The notes: generated from the letters alone by a model not told the origin. A DNA stretch of 59,621 nt from Helicobacter cetorum (GCA_022729735.1 DZAY01000015.1:1-59621); one strand, 5' to 3'. Counted from the first letter of the stretch, positions 8,557 to 18,534 are shown. Program-made: numbers and translations.

Positions 8557-10060
8557 AAGTTTTCTCCATATTTAAAGTTATTTTAAAAATTGCTCCATTT
8601 AAACCATTGTTAGCTTCTATTTTTCCCATTAATCGCTCTTCTATGATTGTTTTTGTCATATAAAGTCCAATTCCACTCCCTTTTTCACCTTTTGTAGTTT
8701 CAAACTGTTTGAATAGTTTTGGCAAAAATTCAGTTTCAATTCCACCACCATTATCTTCTATTTCAATCAAAATATAATCACTATTTTTGGAAATATTTAT
8801 ATTTATAGCTCCCAAATAGTCATAATCGGTGAGAGAATTTCTCTTTCGATAAGTAACTATGGCATCTATTGCATTATTTAAAATATTTATAATTGAGTGT
8901 TTAAACTCATTTTTGTAACCTTTTGTAAAACACTCTTTTGCAAAATTTTCATGTAATTCAATACTATTTATCAATAATCTATTATCAACTATTTTAACCA
9001 CCTCATCAATTGCTAAAGCCACATCAAATATTGATACTGCTTTATCTGGAGCAAAAAAGTTTTTAAAATCGAGAATAGTTTGTGATAAATATTGGATTTG
9101 TTCTTGAATTTGAGAAAAATATTTATCATATTTAACATTAATTGTTAAACACTTTTCATGGAGATTAGAAAGTAGTAGTGATATATTATTTAATGGTTGG
9201 TTCCATTGATGAGTTATTGCACCTAATGTTTCTCCAATTGATGCCATTTTTGATTGTTGAAAAAGTAAAGCTTCTTGAACTTTTTGTTTATCTTTTATCT
9301 CTTCCATCTCTTTTGCATCAAATGTAACATCTGTCAAAATTATTATAACACTATGTTTTTTTAGTGGATATGGTTTTATTTCAATTATAAATACTCCAAC
9401 TGCTCCATCTTTTGATTGAAGTTTGACTTTTCTACTTTTATTAATAGCTTTAAATCTATAATAACTTTTTATAAACTCATCAAATCCAATAAGCTCATCT
9501 AATATAAAATTTGTAAAGTGAAAACTGTTTTTATTTAAATCTTTTCCAAAAAACTCTTCAAATTCTCTATTTGAATAGTATAAATTATCTTTATCAGCAA
9601 CAAAAACTATATTTGGTTGAATTTCAAATAGTGTATGAATTTGTTTCTCTTTTTGAGTTGCTTCAAACTCTTTTTGAAATATTCTAAAGTATAAATTAAG
9701 TCTATTTATAAATTGTAACTCATCAATTGGTTTTGATAAATAGTCAATCGCACCAACTTTAAAGCCTATTTCTCTAAACTCATCAGAATTATAAACAGCT
9801 GTTAAAAAAATTATTGGAATATCTTTTGTTTTTAAATTCATTCGCATAAGTTCTGCCATTTCAAATCCACTAATTTCTGGCATTTGAATATCAAGTATTA
9901 CTAAATCGATTTTATGTTCAATCAATATTTTCAAACCAATTTGTGCAGATTCTGCTCTATAAATTTGTATATAGTTGTAGTTTGATTTTATCAACTCTTC
10001 TATTGTGTATATATTTGCTAAAATATCATCTACTATTAAAATTGAGTATGTTGGTTTCAT
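8549..10060 (-). CDS. Hybrid sensor histidine kinase: receiver–PAS–kinase (HK1)
   Basis: A soluble 503-residue kinase with the receiver at the N-terminus (~1–120; DD at 11–12, phospho-Asp in LVILDIQMPEISG, Lys in YLSKPID), a PAS-like domain (~145–250, FEIQPNIVFVADKDNLYYSN) and a C-terminal kinase core. The phospho-His lies in ITHQWNQPLN (~285), the N box is NILNNAIDAI, and the ATP lid has DNGGGI and GSGIGLYMTK. No membrane segment is present, so any signal is cytosolic or arrives through the receiver. It sits between two receiver-protein genes: 3 bases after RR2 and overlapping RR1, which is probably its phosphorylation partner. Confidence 0.9.
   Translation of the reverse strand: MKPTYSILIVDDILANIYTIEELIKSNYNYIQIYRAESAQIGLKILIEHKIDLVILDIQMPEISGFEMAELMRMNLKTKDIPIIFLTAVYNSDEFREIGFKVGAIDYLSKPIDELQFINRLNLYFRIFQKEFEATQKEKQIHTLFEIQPNIVFVADKDNLYYSNREFEEFFGKDLNKNSFHFTNFILDELIGFDEFIKSYYRFKAINKSRKVKLQSKDGAVGVFIIEIKPYPLKKHSVIIILTDVTFDAKEMEEIKDKQKVQEALLFQQSKMASIGETLGAITHQWNQPLNNISLLLSNLHEKCLTINVKYDKYFSQIQEQIQYLSQTILDFKNFFAPDKAVSIFDVALAIDEVVKIVDNRLLINSIELHENFAKECFTKGYKNEFKHSIINILNNAIDAIVTYRKRNSLTDYDYLGAININISKNSDYILIEIEDNGGGIETEFLPKLFKQFETTKGEKGSGIGLYMTKTIIEERLMGKIEANNGLNGAIFKITLNMEKTYG
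8658..8698. repeat. 41-bp direct repeat, copy in HK1
   Basis: This stretch, encoding the ATP-lid region (TTKGEKGSGIGLY) of HK1, is identical base for base with 11377–11417 in HK2. A 31-base identity also surrounds the phospho-His regions, starting with TTTCTCCAATTGATGCC in both. Identity at synonymous positions points to recent duplication or gene conversion of the two kinase genes. Confidence 0.85.
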
Positions 10061-10063
10061 AAT

Positions 10064-11269
10064 TTAAAATAGCATAATCGTATCGTCATCATCTTCGCCA
10101 TCTCCTTCATCTGCTTTTATTAGTGTTGTAATGTAGTTTGCTGTGCTTTTTGCTTGTTCATCAAGATAGTGAATATCTATTGAATTTTTTTTGATAAAAA
10201 CACTGTTTTTCCAATTTTCTAAATCTGTTATAAAAAATAGAGTCATGTTTTTGAAACTTTTCTCATCAATTTTACTAAATAGTAAATCAATATCAACACT
10301 TTTATAAAATGCTCCAAGTTCGGAAACAGCATTTGCAAGTTTGTCAAATTCTGAAAATTTAAAAAGTGTATTAGAGTATTTTATATATAGCTCTCCACAT
10401 CTTTTTAACTTATCGCTATCAATATCTTCATATTGCAAAACATCATAAATATCTGTTGATAACTCTTCTAAATATAACAGTTCATCTTGCACATCTGCAA
10501 AATATTTAGAATACTCTATCTCATCTAAATATGAAATTGCACTCTTTTTATTTGGTATATCTATATTTTCTCTTAATTTTTTCTCTTCTTCTATCTCTAC
10601 TTCTCTGATTTTTTGTTTCTCTTCTTCAAACTCTTTGATAAATATTTTTTGCTCTCTTCGCTTAATTGTGTAATTTCTAAGAATTGGAGAGATATCATTA
10701 TTATGTTTTTGGGCAATTTTTAAAAGTCTTCTAATCTCATTATTATCAAGCTCCATAATAATTGATTTCAAAATTTCATCTGATTTAGATAGTTTAATGC
10801 TTTGTCGCATAATTGTATCCATATATCGCTCTAATCCACTCTGATAAGCTGTTACCATTTTAGCTTCTGTGATAGTTTTTGAAATTTTATATATTTGATT
10901 GTATAATTGTTCAACATTTATAGGCTTTAATATAAATCCATCAACTCCTAAATTTATCAATTCCAAAAAATATCCACTATCTGAATATGCACTAATCATA
11001 ATAATCTTTTGAGGAAAATTTAACTCTTTTATCTCATAAACTAAACCTATTCCATTTAGCTTTGGCATCGATATATCTGAAAAAACTATATCAATACTAC
11101 TTCCAAAGTTTTTCAAAACTTTTATGGCTTCTATACCATTTGATGCTTTATATATTTTTTTAAATATTTTACTAAATTGTAAAGCAATAGAGTTTAATAT
11201 TCCTAACTCATCATCTACAATCAAAACTGTTAAATCTTTTGTATATTCTTTTAATAATTTAATATCCAC
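10064..11269 (-). CDS. Response regulator with acidic-tail C-terminal domain (RR2)
   Basis: A 401-residue paralogue of RR1. The N-terminal receiver is complete (VDDE, phospho-Asp in IVFSDISMPKLNG, Ser in MISAYSD, Lys in ILKPIN). The linker (~140–245) is more charged than in RR1. The C-terminal domain carries WKNSVFIKKNSIDIHYLD, and the chain ends in a run of Asp/Glu followed by TIMLF. The gene overlaps the upstream kinase HK2 by 11 bases, mirroring the HK1–RR1 arrangement, so the locus contains a tandemly duplicated kinase–regulator module. No known output domain is visible; docking on the array or another kinase is inference. Confidence 0.88.
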   Translation of the reverse strand: MDIKLLKEYTKDLTVLIVDDELGILNSIALQFSKIFKKIYKASNGIEAIKVLKNFGSSIDIVFSDISMPKLNGIGLVYEIKELNFPQKIIMISAYSDSGYFLELINLGVDGFILKPINVEQLYNQIYKISKTITEAKMVTAYQSGLERYMDTIMRQSIKLSKSDEILKSIIMELDNNEIRRLLKIAQKHNNDISPILRNYTIKRREQKIFIKEFEEEKQKIREVEIEEEKKLRENIDIPNKKSAISYLDEIEYSKYFADVQDELLYLEELSTDIYDVLQYEDIDSDKLKRCGELYIKYSNTLFKFSEFDKLANAVSELGAFYKSVDIDLLFSKIDEKSFKNMTLFFITDLENWKNSVFIKKNSIDIHYLDEQAKSTANYITTLIKADEGDGEDDDDTIMLF

Positions 11270-12425
11270 GAAACACCTCTCTATCCTTTTTGATAATCAA
11301 TCTAAACTCAAGCCCATCATCACTATTTTTAACATTTATAACTCCACCCATTCGCTCTTCTATTATCCTTTTTGTGATATAAAGTCCAATTCCACTCCCT
11401 TTTTCACCTTTTGTAGTATAAAACTTATCAAATATTTTATCTATATTTTCACAACCACCACCACTATCACTTATTAATAGTGTTAAATTTTTGCTATTTA
11501 ATTCACACTCACAAATAATATTTATAAAACCTCTATTTTGATGAGGTTTAAGATTTAATTTTTCTCTATTTGAAATAATTGCATCTATTGAGTTATTTAA
11601 AATATTTAATAAAGCATGTTTAAACTCATTTTTGTAACCAATAATATTACAATTTGTGCAAATAGATAAATTCAAATCTATTGAAGAGTTAAGCAATCTG
11701 TGTTGAATGATTGTGATAGTTGAGTTTATCTCATCTCTTATATTAAAACTTTCCAACTCTTTGGATGGAGAAAAAAAGTTTTTAAAATCCACCATACAGT
11801 TACTCATAAAATCAATTTGTGATAATATTGTATCAATATTACTTAATAATTCGCTTCTACTAATACTCTTTTCATTAAGCATATCTTTCATAGTTGAGCC
11901 AACTATTTTTATCACATTTAATGGTTGGTTCCATTGATGTGAAATTGATTGTAACATTTCTCCAATTGATGCCATTTTTGATTGTTGCAATAGTAGTGCT
12001 TCTTGATTTTTTTGTCTATTTATCAACTCTTTTTCTTGCTCAATCTTTTCAAATAGTTGAATATATAGCGAAACTCTATTTAATAGTTGATTATCATCAA
12101 TTGGTTTAGTTAAATAATCAACAGCACCAAGTGAAAAACCTAACTCTTTAAATTTATCTGATTTATAAATAGCTGTTAAAAAAATTATTGGAATATCTTT
12201 TGTAGAATCTTTTAGTTTCAATATTTTTGCAACTTCAAATCCATCAATATCACCCATTTGCACATCTAAAATAATCAAATTAAATGGAACTTCAATAGCT
12301 ATTTTTAAAGCTTCTAATCCACAAGTTGCTTCAAAAATTTCTATATTTTGAAAACTGCTTTCTAAAATCGTTCTAAGCACATATAGATTTGCTTCTATAT
12401 CATCAACTATTAGTATTTTTGTCAT
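11259..12425 (-). CDS. Hybrid sensor histidine kinase: receiver–kinase (HK2)
   Basis: A 388-residue soluble paralogue of HK1 without the PAS domain. The N-terminal receiver (~1–120) has VDD, phospho-Asp in IILDVQMGDIDG and Lys in YLTKPID. The kinase core has phospho-His in ISHQWNQPLN (~168), N box NILNNSIDAI, and lid motifs DSGGGC and GSGIGLYITK. Two unusual cysteines (SICTNCN, ~255) sit between the dimerisation and ATP domains; whether they matter is unknown. The kinase is followed by RR2 with an 11-base overlap. Because it lacks any sensor domain, its input is probably the receiver itself or a partner protein. Confidence 0.9.
   Translation of the reverse strand: MTKILIVDDIEANLYVLRTILESSFQNIEIFEATCGLEALKIAIEVPFNLIILDVQMGDIDGFEVAKILKLKDSTKDIPIIFLTAIYKSDKFKELGFSLGAVDYLTKPIDDNQLLNRVSLYIQLFEKIEQEKELINRQKNQEALLLQQSKMASIGEMLQSISHQWNQPLNVIKIVGSTMKDMLNEKSISRSELLSNIDTILSQIDFMSNCMVDFKNFFSPSKELESFNIRDEINSTITIIQHRLLNSSIDLNLSICTNCNIIGYKNEFKHALLNILNNSIDAIISNREKLNLKPHQNRGFINIICECELNSKNLTLLISDSGGGCENIDKIFDKFYTTKGEKGSGIGLYITKRIIEERMGGVINVKNSDDGLEFRLIIKKDREVFRGY
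11377..11417. repeat. 41-bp direct repeat, copy in HK2
   Basis: Exact match to 8658–8698 in HK1. See that entry for the meaning; the two copies lie 2.7 kb apart in the same orientation and could recombine to delete one kinase–regulator module. Confidence 0.85.
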
Positions 12426-12428
12426 GGT

Positions 12429-12704
12429 TTAAAAAAATATATCACAAGTTTCATCATCTTCTTCTTCGTGATGATTTCTAAGCATTGCTTCAATTGCTAA
12501 TGAATCATTTACAAATGAGTTATCCATATAGTGAATATCAATTGCACTTTTATCTATAAAAACATGTTCTAACCAATCTCTTAAATTATCTAAAAGTGCA
12601 AACATGAGGCTTTTGATAACTTCTATATTTTCAATAGTTTCTATCTCTATAAAAGCTATACTAAGTGATTTAAATGAGTTTGCAATATTATTAAACTCAA
12701 TCAT
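12429..12704 (-). pseudogene. C-terminal fragment of decayed receiver protein (RR3)
   Basis: This frame (91 codons) encodes only the last part of the family's C-terminal domain, with DIHYMD and an acidic tail ending CDIFF. The homologous reading extends further upstream without a start (…LSIELLNLSQIIYSMIEF), matching SELFEKYSSLILMFSEF of RR4, back to about 12795. It is therefore the displaced end of the receiver gene at 12782–13498; the whole locus spans 12429–13498. The tail signature survives, so the break is probably recent. Confidence 0.8.
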
Positions 12705-12781
12705 AGAGTATATTATTTGACTTAAATTAAGTAACTCAATTGATAATTTTTCACGATGTTCTAAACTGTTATTTAATCCAT

Positions 12782-13498
12782 TTATATACCAATATCAATT
12801 TCTCCTAAAATAGTGTCTAAACCATCTTCTTTATCTTCTAAGCTAAGTGGATAAACTTCAAAAAACTCTAAAGCACTTAAAACTTCACTTTTATGAGTAA
12901 GAAATGAGAGAGTTTCATCATCTATATTTTTATGATTTTTAATCACTTCACTTAAATAAATATTCTTATTTTCTTCTCGCTCCAATTTAAATAGAGCTTC
13001 TTCAAGCTCTGCATTTTTTTGTTGAAGAGTTATATTTGAATCAAGTATCATATTTTCATATCTATTTAGCATAATATCATCATATATGTTTTTACACACT
13101 TTATACAGTGTTTTAATAAACTGTTTATAATCGATAGGCTTTAGCAAAAATCCATCAATTCCAAGCTCAATTAATTTTATTAAACACTCACTGTTTGAAT
13201 TTTGTGAAGTTATTATAATTGGTTGTAAATCATTTATTTCTCTTATTGCTCTACACATCTCATATCCATTCATAATTGGCATATAAGTTGTGCTAATTAC
13301 AAGTGCAAAACCACCTCTTTTTTTATACAACTCCAATCCTTCAACACCACTTATTGCAACTTCTATCTCTTTAAAATAGTGAGATAAAAATTTAAATATT
13401 ATTTCTCGACTAATCTCATCATCTTCTACATAAAGAATTGAGATTTCTGCTCCAAACTCTGCTATAACTTTTGCTAAATCTGATGTTTTTTTATCCAT
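12782..13498 (-). pseudogene. N-terminal fragment of decayed receiver protein (RR3), phospho-Asp missing
   Basis: A 238-codon frame with a receiver fold (YVEDDE acidic pair, Lys in LLKPIDY) in which the phospho-acceptor position is Thr: ALVISTTYMPIMNG stands where the paralogues have IVMTDLNMPKLNG. The change needs at least two substitutions, so it predates the frameshift. The frame ends after EIDIGI at 12782, while the homologous C-terminus continues in another frame; one missing base near 12783–12790 would join the two into a protein of about 356 residues. The receiver cannot be phosphorylated normally. It is either a pseudo-receiver later inactivated, or two separately translated parts. 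Confidence 0.78.
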
Positions 13499-13515
13499 AA
13501 CAATCTCCTATAAAC

Positions 13516-14655
13516 TTAAAAAAGGATAATTTCTTCTTCATCACCATCTTTTTCATCAAGCAGTTCCCAAATAGAGTTCGCAAAACTTTCTGCTTGTTTA
13601 TCAAAATAGTGAATATCGTTACAACTCTTTTTTACAAAAATAGAGTTTTTCCAATTTTCTAAATCAACCATATAATATTTTACCAACTTTGCTAACTCTT
13701 TTAAATCTAAATTTTTATTTAAATTTTCAAATGAGTTTTCACTAAAAAATCTACTAATAGAGTGAATTGAGTTTGAAAGTTCATCAAATTCTGAAAACAT
13801 CAATATAAGAGATGAATATTTTTCAAAAAGTTCAGAAATTTTGCTAAAAGTTTCAATATCTAACTCATCATCTAACAACTCATAAACATCTTGAGCATAT
13901 TCACTCAAAACCAATATATCTTCAAATGTTTCAATAAAATATTTATCAAAATCAATCATTGCCAAATACTCTTTTGCAGATATTTTATTGGACTGTTTTA
14001 TACTTTTTTCTATCTCTTTATCTAATGTATATTGATTAAACATTGGACAAATATACTCTAAAATAGTATCTAAATCTCGCTCACCTTTTTCCTTTATTGT
14101 TTCAATAATTGATTTTTTTTGCTCCGTTGGAACTCCATTTGCAAACTCTTTAAATAGTCTTGTAAGTTTAATAAAATATCTATTTTGTTCAATTACACTA
14201 TTTACACTATGTTCTAACTCATCTTGATAATTTTTAATAGCTATTTCATCAAAGAGATTTTTACAAATTTTATATAAAATCTTAAATAGTTGCCCTTGTG
14301 TAATTGGTTTTAAAATAAATCCATCAACTCCCAAATTAATAAGCTCTTTGAAATATTTTACTTCTGAATGTGCGGAAATTACAAGTATAGGAATAGAATT
14401 ACTCTCTTTTCTAATATCTTCAATAAGTGATATTCCATTTTTTTTTGGCATATTTATATCTGTGATTATTATATCTATGCTATCTTTATGTTGATACCAA
14501 GTCATTAAAGCTTCTTCTCCATTTTTTGCAAAAAAGCTATTTTTAAATACATGTCTTGAAATATCCCAAAAAGCACTTAAAAACTCTTCTTCATCATCTA
14601 CAATAAGAGCTGAAAACGATTTTGAAAATTCTTGTAACTCTTTTAACTCTATCAT
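13516..14655 (-). CDS. Response regulator with acidic-tail C-terminal domain (RR4)
   Basis: The first gene of the locus, 379 residues from the ATG at 14655, which has an AAAGG site 8 bases upstream; a longer frame to 14706 has no ribosome site. The receiver is complete (VDDEEE, phospho-Asp in IIITDINMPKKNG, Ser in VISAHSE, Lys in ILKPIT). The C-terminal domain shows the same signature as RR1 and RR2 (WKNSIFVKKSCNDIHYFD), and the protein ends in an acidic run then IILF. No kinase gene precedes it, so it may share HK1, HK2 or CheA. A -10 box lies just upstream. Confidence 0.88.
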   Translation of the reverse strand: MIELKELQEFSKSFSALIVDDEEEFLSAFWDISRHVFKNSFFAKNGEEALMTWYQHKDSIDIIITDINMPKKNGISLIEDIRKESNSIPILVISAHSEVKYFKELINLGVDGFILKPITQGQLFKILYKICKNLFDEIAIKNYQDELEHSVNSVIEQNRYFIKLTRLFKEFANGVPTEQKKSIIETIKEKGERDLDTILEYICPMFNQYTLDKEIEKSIKQSNKISAKEYLAMIDFDKYFIETFEDILVLSEYAQDVYELLDDELDIETFSKISELFEKYSSLILMFSEFDELSNSIHSISRFFSENSFENLNKNLDLKELAKLVKYYMVDLENWKNSIFVKKSCNDIHYFDKQAESFANSIWELLDEKDGDEEEIILF

Positions 14656-14682
14656 AATTTTGCCTTTAAGTTTGATTTTTTT

Positions 14683-14688
14683 ATTATA
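14683..14688 (-). promoter_or_regulatory. -10 element of the signalling locus
   Basis: TATAAT on the minus strand, 28 bases before the RR4 start codon and in an AT-rich run. It is divergent from the gap promoter at 14752. No -35 is evident, which is normal for sigma-70 promoters of this phylum. Confidence 0.5.
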
Positions 14689-14751
14689 TAAATATCTTAT
14701 TTCCATTTCTATTAAAAACTATAAGTTTGGGTTTTATTTAGCAATTTTTGA

Positions 14752-14757
14752 TAAAAT
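14752..14757 (+). promoter_or_regulatory. -10 element of the gap–pgk–tpiA operon
   Basis: TAAAAT preceded by a T-rich run, 26 bases before the gap start codon. It is placed where a promoter is expected between two divergent transcription units. Confidence 0.45.
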
Positions 14758-14783
14758 TGCAAAAAATATCCACAAGGATAGCT

Positions 14784-15794
14784 ATGTTAAAAGTTGCAAT
14801 AAATGGTTTTGGAAGAATTGGTAGGTCTATTGCTAAGATTATTTTAAGCAGAGATGATATTTTGCTTGTAGCAATAAATGATTTAACTGATATAGAGAGT
14901 GCTTTAAATCTATTTAAATTTGATAGTGTCCAAGGTGAATTACAAAAAGAGATAAAAATTTTAGAAGATAGCTATTTTGAAATTGATAATAAAAAGATAA
15001 AATATTTATCGATTGCAAATAGAGAAATATTGAATTTCAAAGAGTTTGGTGCTGATTTGGTATTTGAATGTACTGGACTTTTTTTAAATCAAGAAACAAC
15101 CATTCATCACTTAAATAAAGGAATAAAAAATGTGATAATTTCAGCTCCTGCAAATGATAGCACAAAAACTTTTGTCTTAGGAGTAAATCATCATAACTAT
15201 AATGGAGAACAAATTATCTCAAATGCGAGTTGCACAACAAATGCACTTGCACCTATTTTAAAAATTATGGATGAACATATTGGTGTAGAAAAAGGTGTTA
15301 TGACTACAATTCATAGTTATACAAATGACCAAAATTTGCTTGATGGCAAACATACAAAAGATAAAAGAAGAGCAAGAGCTGGAGCTATAAATATAATTCC
15401 AACAACAACGGGAGCAGCAAAAGCTATATATTTAGTTTTACCACAATTTAAAAACAGACTTCATGGACAAAGTGTGAGAGTTCCTGTTCCAAATGTATCT
15501 ATGATAGATTTAAATTTAGTTTTAAGTAAAAATATAACTGAAAAAGAGATAGTTGATATATTTACACATGAAATCAGCAGTAGATTTAAAAATATTTTAG
15601 ATATAGATAAAGATTATCGAGTTTCAACTGATTTTATGCAAAATCCACACAGCGGTATAATTCCAATAGATTTAATTCAAGTAATTAATGGTAATTTGGT
15701 TAAAATTATGATATGGTATGATAACGAGTGGGGCTACTCAAATAGACTTGTTGAAATGGCCTTATATATATCAAAATTTAAAGGAGAGTTATGA
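14784..15794 (+). CDS. gap: Glyceraldehyde-3-phosphate dehydrogenase
   Basis: Catalyses the reversible oxidation and phosphorylation of glyceraldehyde 3-phosphate with NAD(P). The protein is 336 residues from the ATG at 14784 (AAGGAT upstream); the frame extends 12 codons further without a ribosome site. The Rossmann motif INGFGRIGR is at the start and the catalytic Cys is in [13 protein letters not shown], with the partner His in [10 protein letters not shown]. It overlaps pgk by 4 bases (ATGA) and heads a three-gene glycolytic operon. In this phylum the module is mostly used for gluconeogenesis. Confidence 0.96.
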   Translation: MLKVAINGFGRIGRSIAKIILSRDDILLVAINDLTDIESALNLFKFDSVQGELQKEIKILEDSYFEIDNKKIKYLSIANREILNFKEFGADLVFECTGLFLNQETTIHHLNKGIKNVIISAPANDSTKTFVLGVNHHNYNGEQIISNASCTTNALAPILKIMDEHIGVEKGVMTTIHSYTNDQNLLDGKHTKDKRRARAGAINIIPTTTGAAKAIYLVLPQFKNRLHGQSVRVPVPNVSMIDLNLVLSKNITEKEIVDIFTHEISSRFKNILDIDKDYRVSTDFMQNPHSGIIPIDLIQVINGNLVKIMIWYDNEWGYSNRLVEMALYISKFKGEL

Positions 15795-16993
15795 AACTTA
15801 AGTCAATCAAAGATATAGATATTGCAGGTAAAAAGGTTTTTATTAGGTGCGATTTCAATGTTCCAGTTGATGAGTATAATAATATTACTGATGATAGGAG
15901 AATTAGGTCAGCACTAAATACAATTAGATACTGTTTAGACCATGATTGTAGTGTAATTTTAGCGAGTCATTTTGGAAGACCAAAAGGTTTTGAAGAAAAA
16001 TATTCACTACTTCCAGTTGCAAAAAGAGTTCAACAACTTCTAAAAAAAGATGTGATTTTAGCTAAAAGTGTTGTAGGTGATGATGCTATAAACCTTGCAA
16101 ATTCACTTGATAAAGGTGGTGTTTTACTATTGGAGAATTTAAGATTTGAAAAAGGTGAAGAAAAAAATTCTGAAGAATTATCACAAAAGTTAGCATCTTT
16201 AGCTGATGTATATATAAATGATGCTTTTGGTGTAAGTCATAGAGCTCATGCTTCAGTTGAAGGAATTACTAAATTTTTCGATGAAAATAGTAAAGGTGCA
16301 GGATTTTTATTACTAAGAGAAGTTGAATTCTTTTATAATCTACTTAAAAAACCAGTCAGACCTTTTGTAGCAGTTATTGGTGGAAGTAAAGTTTCTGGAA
16401 AATTAGAAGCTCTATCAAATTTATTACACAAAGTTGATAAGATGTTAATTGGTGGTGGAATGGCATTTACATTCTTAAAAGCTCTTGGTGAAGATGTTGG
16501 TAACTCTTTAGTTGAAGATAATTTAATTCCTGAAGCTTTGAAAATATTAGATGAAGCAAAAAGTAGGGGAGTAAAAATTTATCTACCTGTTGATGTGGTA
16601 GCTACAACAGCATTTTCAGAAGATGGTCCAATTAAATATGTAACAACAAAAGAGATACCAAGTCAATGGATGGGGCTTGATATTGGACCTGCAACTGTAA
16701 GACTATTTAGAGAAGCATTAAGCGATGCTCAAACAATTCTTTGGAATGGTCCTATGGGTGTTTATGAAATGGAAAAATTTGCAAGAGGTAGTGTAAAAAT
16801 GTCTCACTTTATATCTCAAGCACATGCTACAACAATCGTTGGTGGTGGTGATACTGCTGATGTTGTGCAAAGAGCTGGAGATGATGATGAAATGACATTT
16901 ATCTCAACTGGTGGTGGTGCTACATTGGAATTATTAGAAGGTAAAGATTTACCAGGAGTTAAAACTCTTATGATAGCAGAGGATGTAGAATGA
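15791..16993 (+). CDS. pgk: Phosphoglycerate kinase
   Basis: Transfers phosphate between 1,3-bisphosphoglycerate and ADP. At 400 residues it has family length. The N-terminal substrate domain shows [10 protein letters not shown] and ASHFGRPKG; the C-terminal nucleotide domain shows [18 protein letters not shown] and the glycine-rich [15 protein letters not shown]. It overlaps both gap and tpiA by 4 bases, so the three enzymes of adjacent steps are translationally coupled. Confidence 0.97.
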   Translation: MKLKSIKDIDIAGKKVFIRCDFNVPVDEYNNITDDRRIRSALNTIRYCLDHDCSVILASHFGRPKGFEEKYSLLPVAKRVQQLLKKDVILAKSVVGDDAINLANSLDKGGVLLLENLRFEKGEEKNSEELSQKLASLADVYINDAFGVSHRAHASVEGITKFFDENSKGAGFLLLREVEFFYNLLKKPVRPFVAVIGGSKVSGKLEALSNLLHKVDKMLIGGGMAFTFLKALGEDVGNSLVEDNLIPEALKILDEAKSRGVKIYLPVDVVATTAFSEDGPIKYVTTKEIPSQWMGLDIGPATVRLFREALSDAQTILWNGPMGVYEMEKFARGSVKMSHFISQAHATTIVGGGDTADVVQRAGDDDEMTFISTGGGATLELLEGKDLPGVKTLMIAEDVE

Positions 16994-17673
16994 TTTTTGC
17001 AGCAAACTTTAAAACCACACATACAAGAGCAACGACAAGAGAGTATATAAACTCTCTTTCTACTCTTACAAAAGATTTAAGTGATGAGATTGTAGTTTTT
17101 CCTCCATTTAGTGCAGTTGATAAATTTGATTGTAATATAAAAATTGGTGTTCAAAATGGGTATCCAATAGAAAATGGTTCTTTTACTGGTGAAATTGGAT
17201 TAGAGCAATTGAACGAGTTTGAAATTGATACAATTTTGATAGGGCATAGCGAGAGAAGACATATAATAGGTGAGTCTCAAGAGTTTATTGCTAAAAAGTA
17301 TGAGTTTTATAAATCACATAATTTTAGAATTTTTTACTGTGTTGGTGAGCCTTTAGAGATTAGAAATTTAGGAGTTGATGAAACTCTAAACTATATTTTA
17401 AAACAGTTTGAAGGAATTGATACAACATATCCAAACTTAGTAATTGCTTATGAACCTGTTTGGGCAATTGGAACTGGTTTGGTTGCAACGAGTGAAGATA
17501 TTGATGAAATTCATACAGTTTTAAAAAATAGTTTCAAAAAACCTATACTTTATGGTGGAAGTGTAAAACCAAATAATGCAAAAGAAATTTTAGCACTTGA
17601 TAGTGTTGATGGTGTTTTGGTTGGCACTGGTAGTTGGAATGTTGATAGTTTTTATGGTATTATAAAAGCTTAA
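16990..17673 (+). CDS. tpiA: Triosephosphate isomerase
   Basis: Interconverts dihydroxyacetone phosphate and glyceraldehyde 3-phosphate. The 227-residue chain is shorter than the ~250 of most bacteria but typical for this phylum. It keeps the Asn/Lys pair (AANFKTTHT), the electrophilic His (GHSERR), the catalytic Glu with flexible loop ([10 protein letters not shown]) and the phosphate site ([10 protein letters not shown]). It is the last gene of the gap operon; fabI follows after 36 bases with its own -10 box. Confidence 0.95.
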   Translation: MIFAANFKTTHTRATTREYINSLSTLTKDLSDEIVVFPPFSAVDKFDCNIKIGVQNGYPIENGSFTGEIGLEQLNEFEIDTILIGHSERRHIIGESQEFIAKKYEFYKSHNFRIFYCVGEPLEIRNLGVDETLNYILKQFEGIDTTYPNLVIAYEPVWAIGTGLVATSEDIDEIHTVLKNSFKKPILYGGSVKPNNAKEILALDSVDGVLVGTGSWNVDSFYGIIKA

Positions 17674-17679
17674 ATTTTG

Positions 17680-17685
17680 TATAAT
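17680..17685 (+). promoter_or_regulatory. -10 element of fabI
   Basis: TATAAT preceded by TTTTG, 24 bases before the fabI ATG and just after the tpiA stop. It allows fabI to be transcribed separately from glycolysis. Confidence 0.55.
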
Positions 17686-17709
17686 TTCATTAAAACATAG
17701 GAGTCTTAG

Positions 17710-18534
<825 letters not shown>

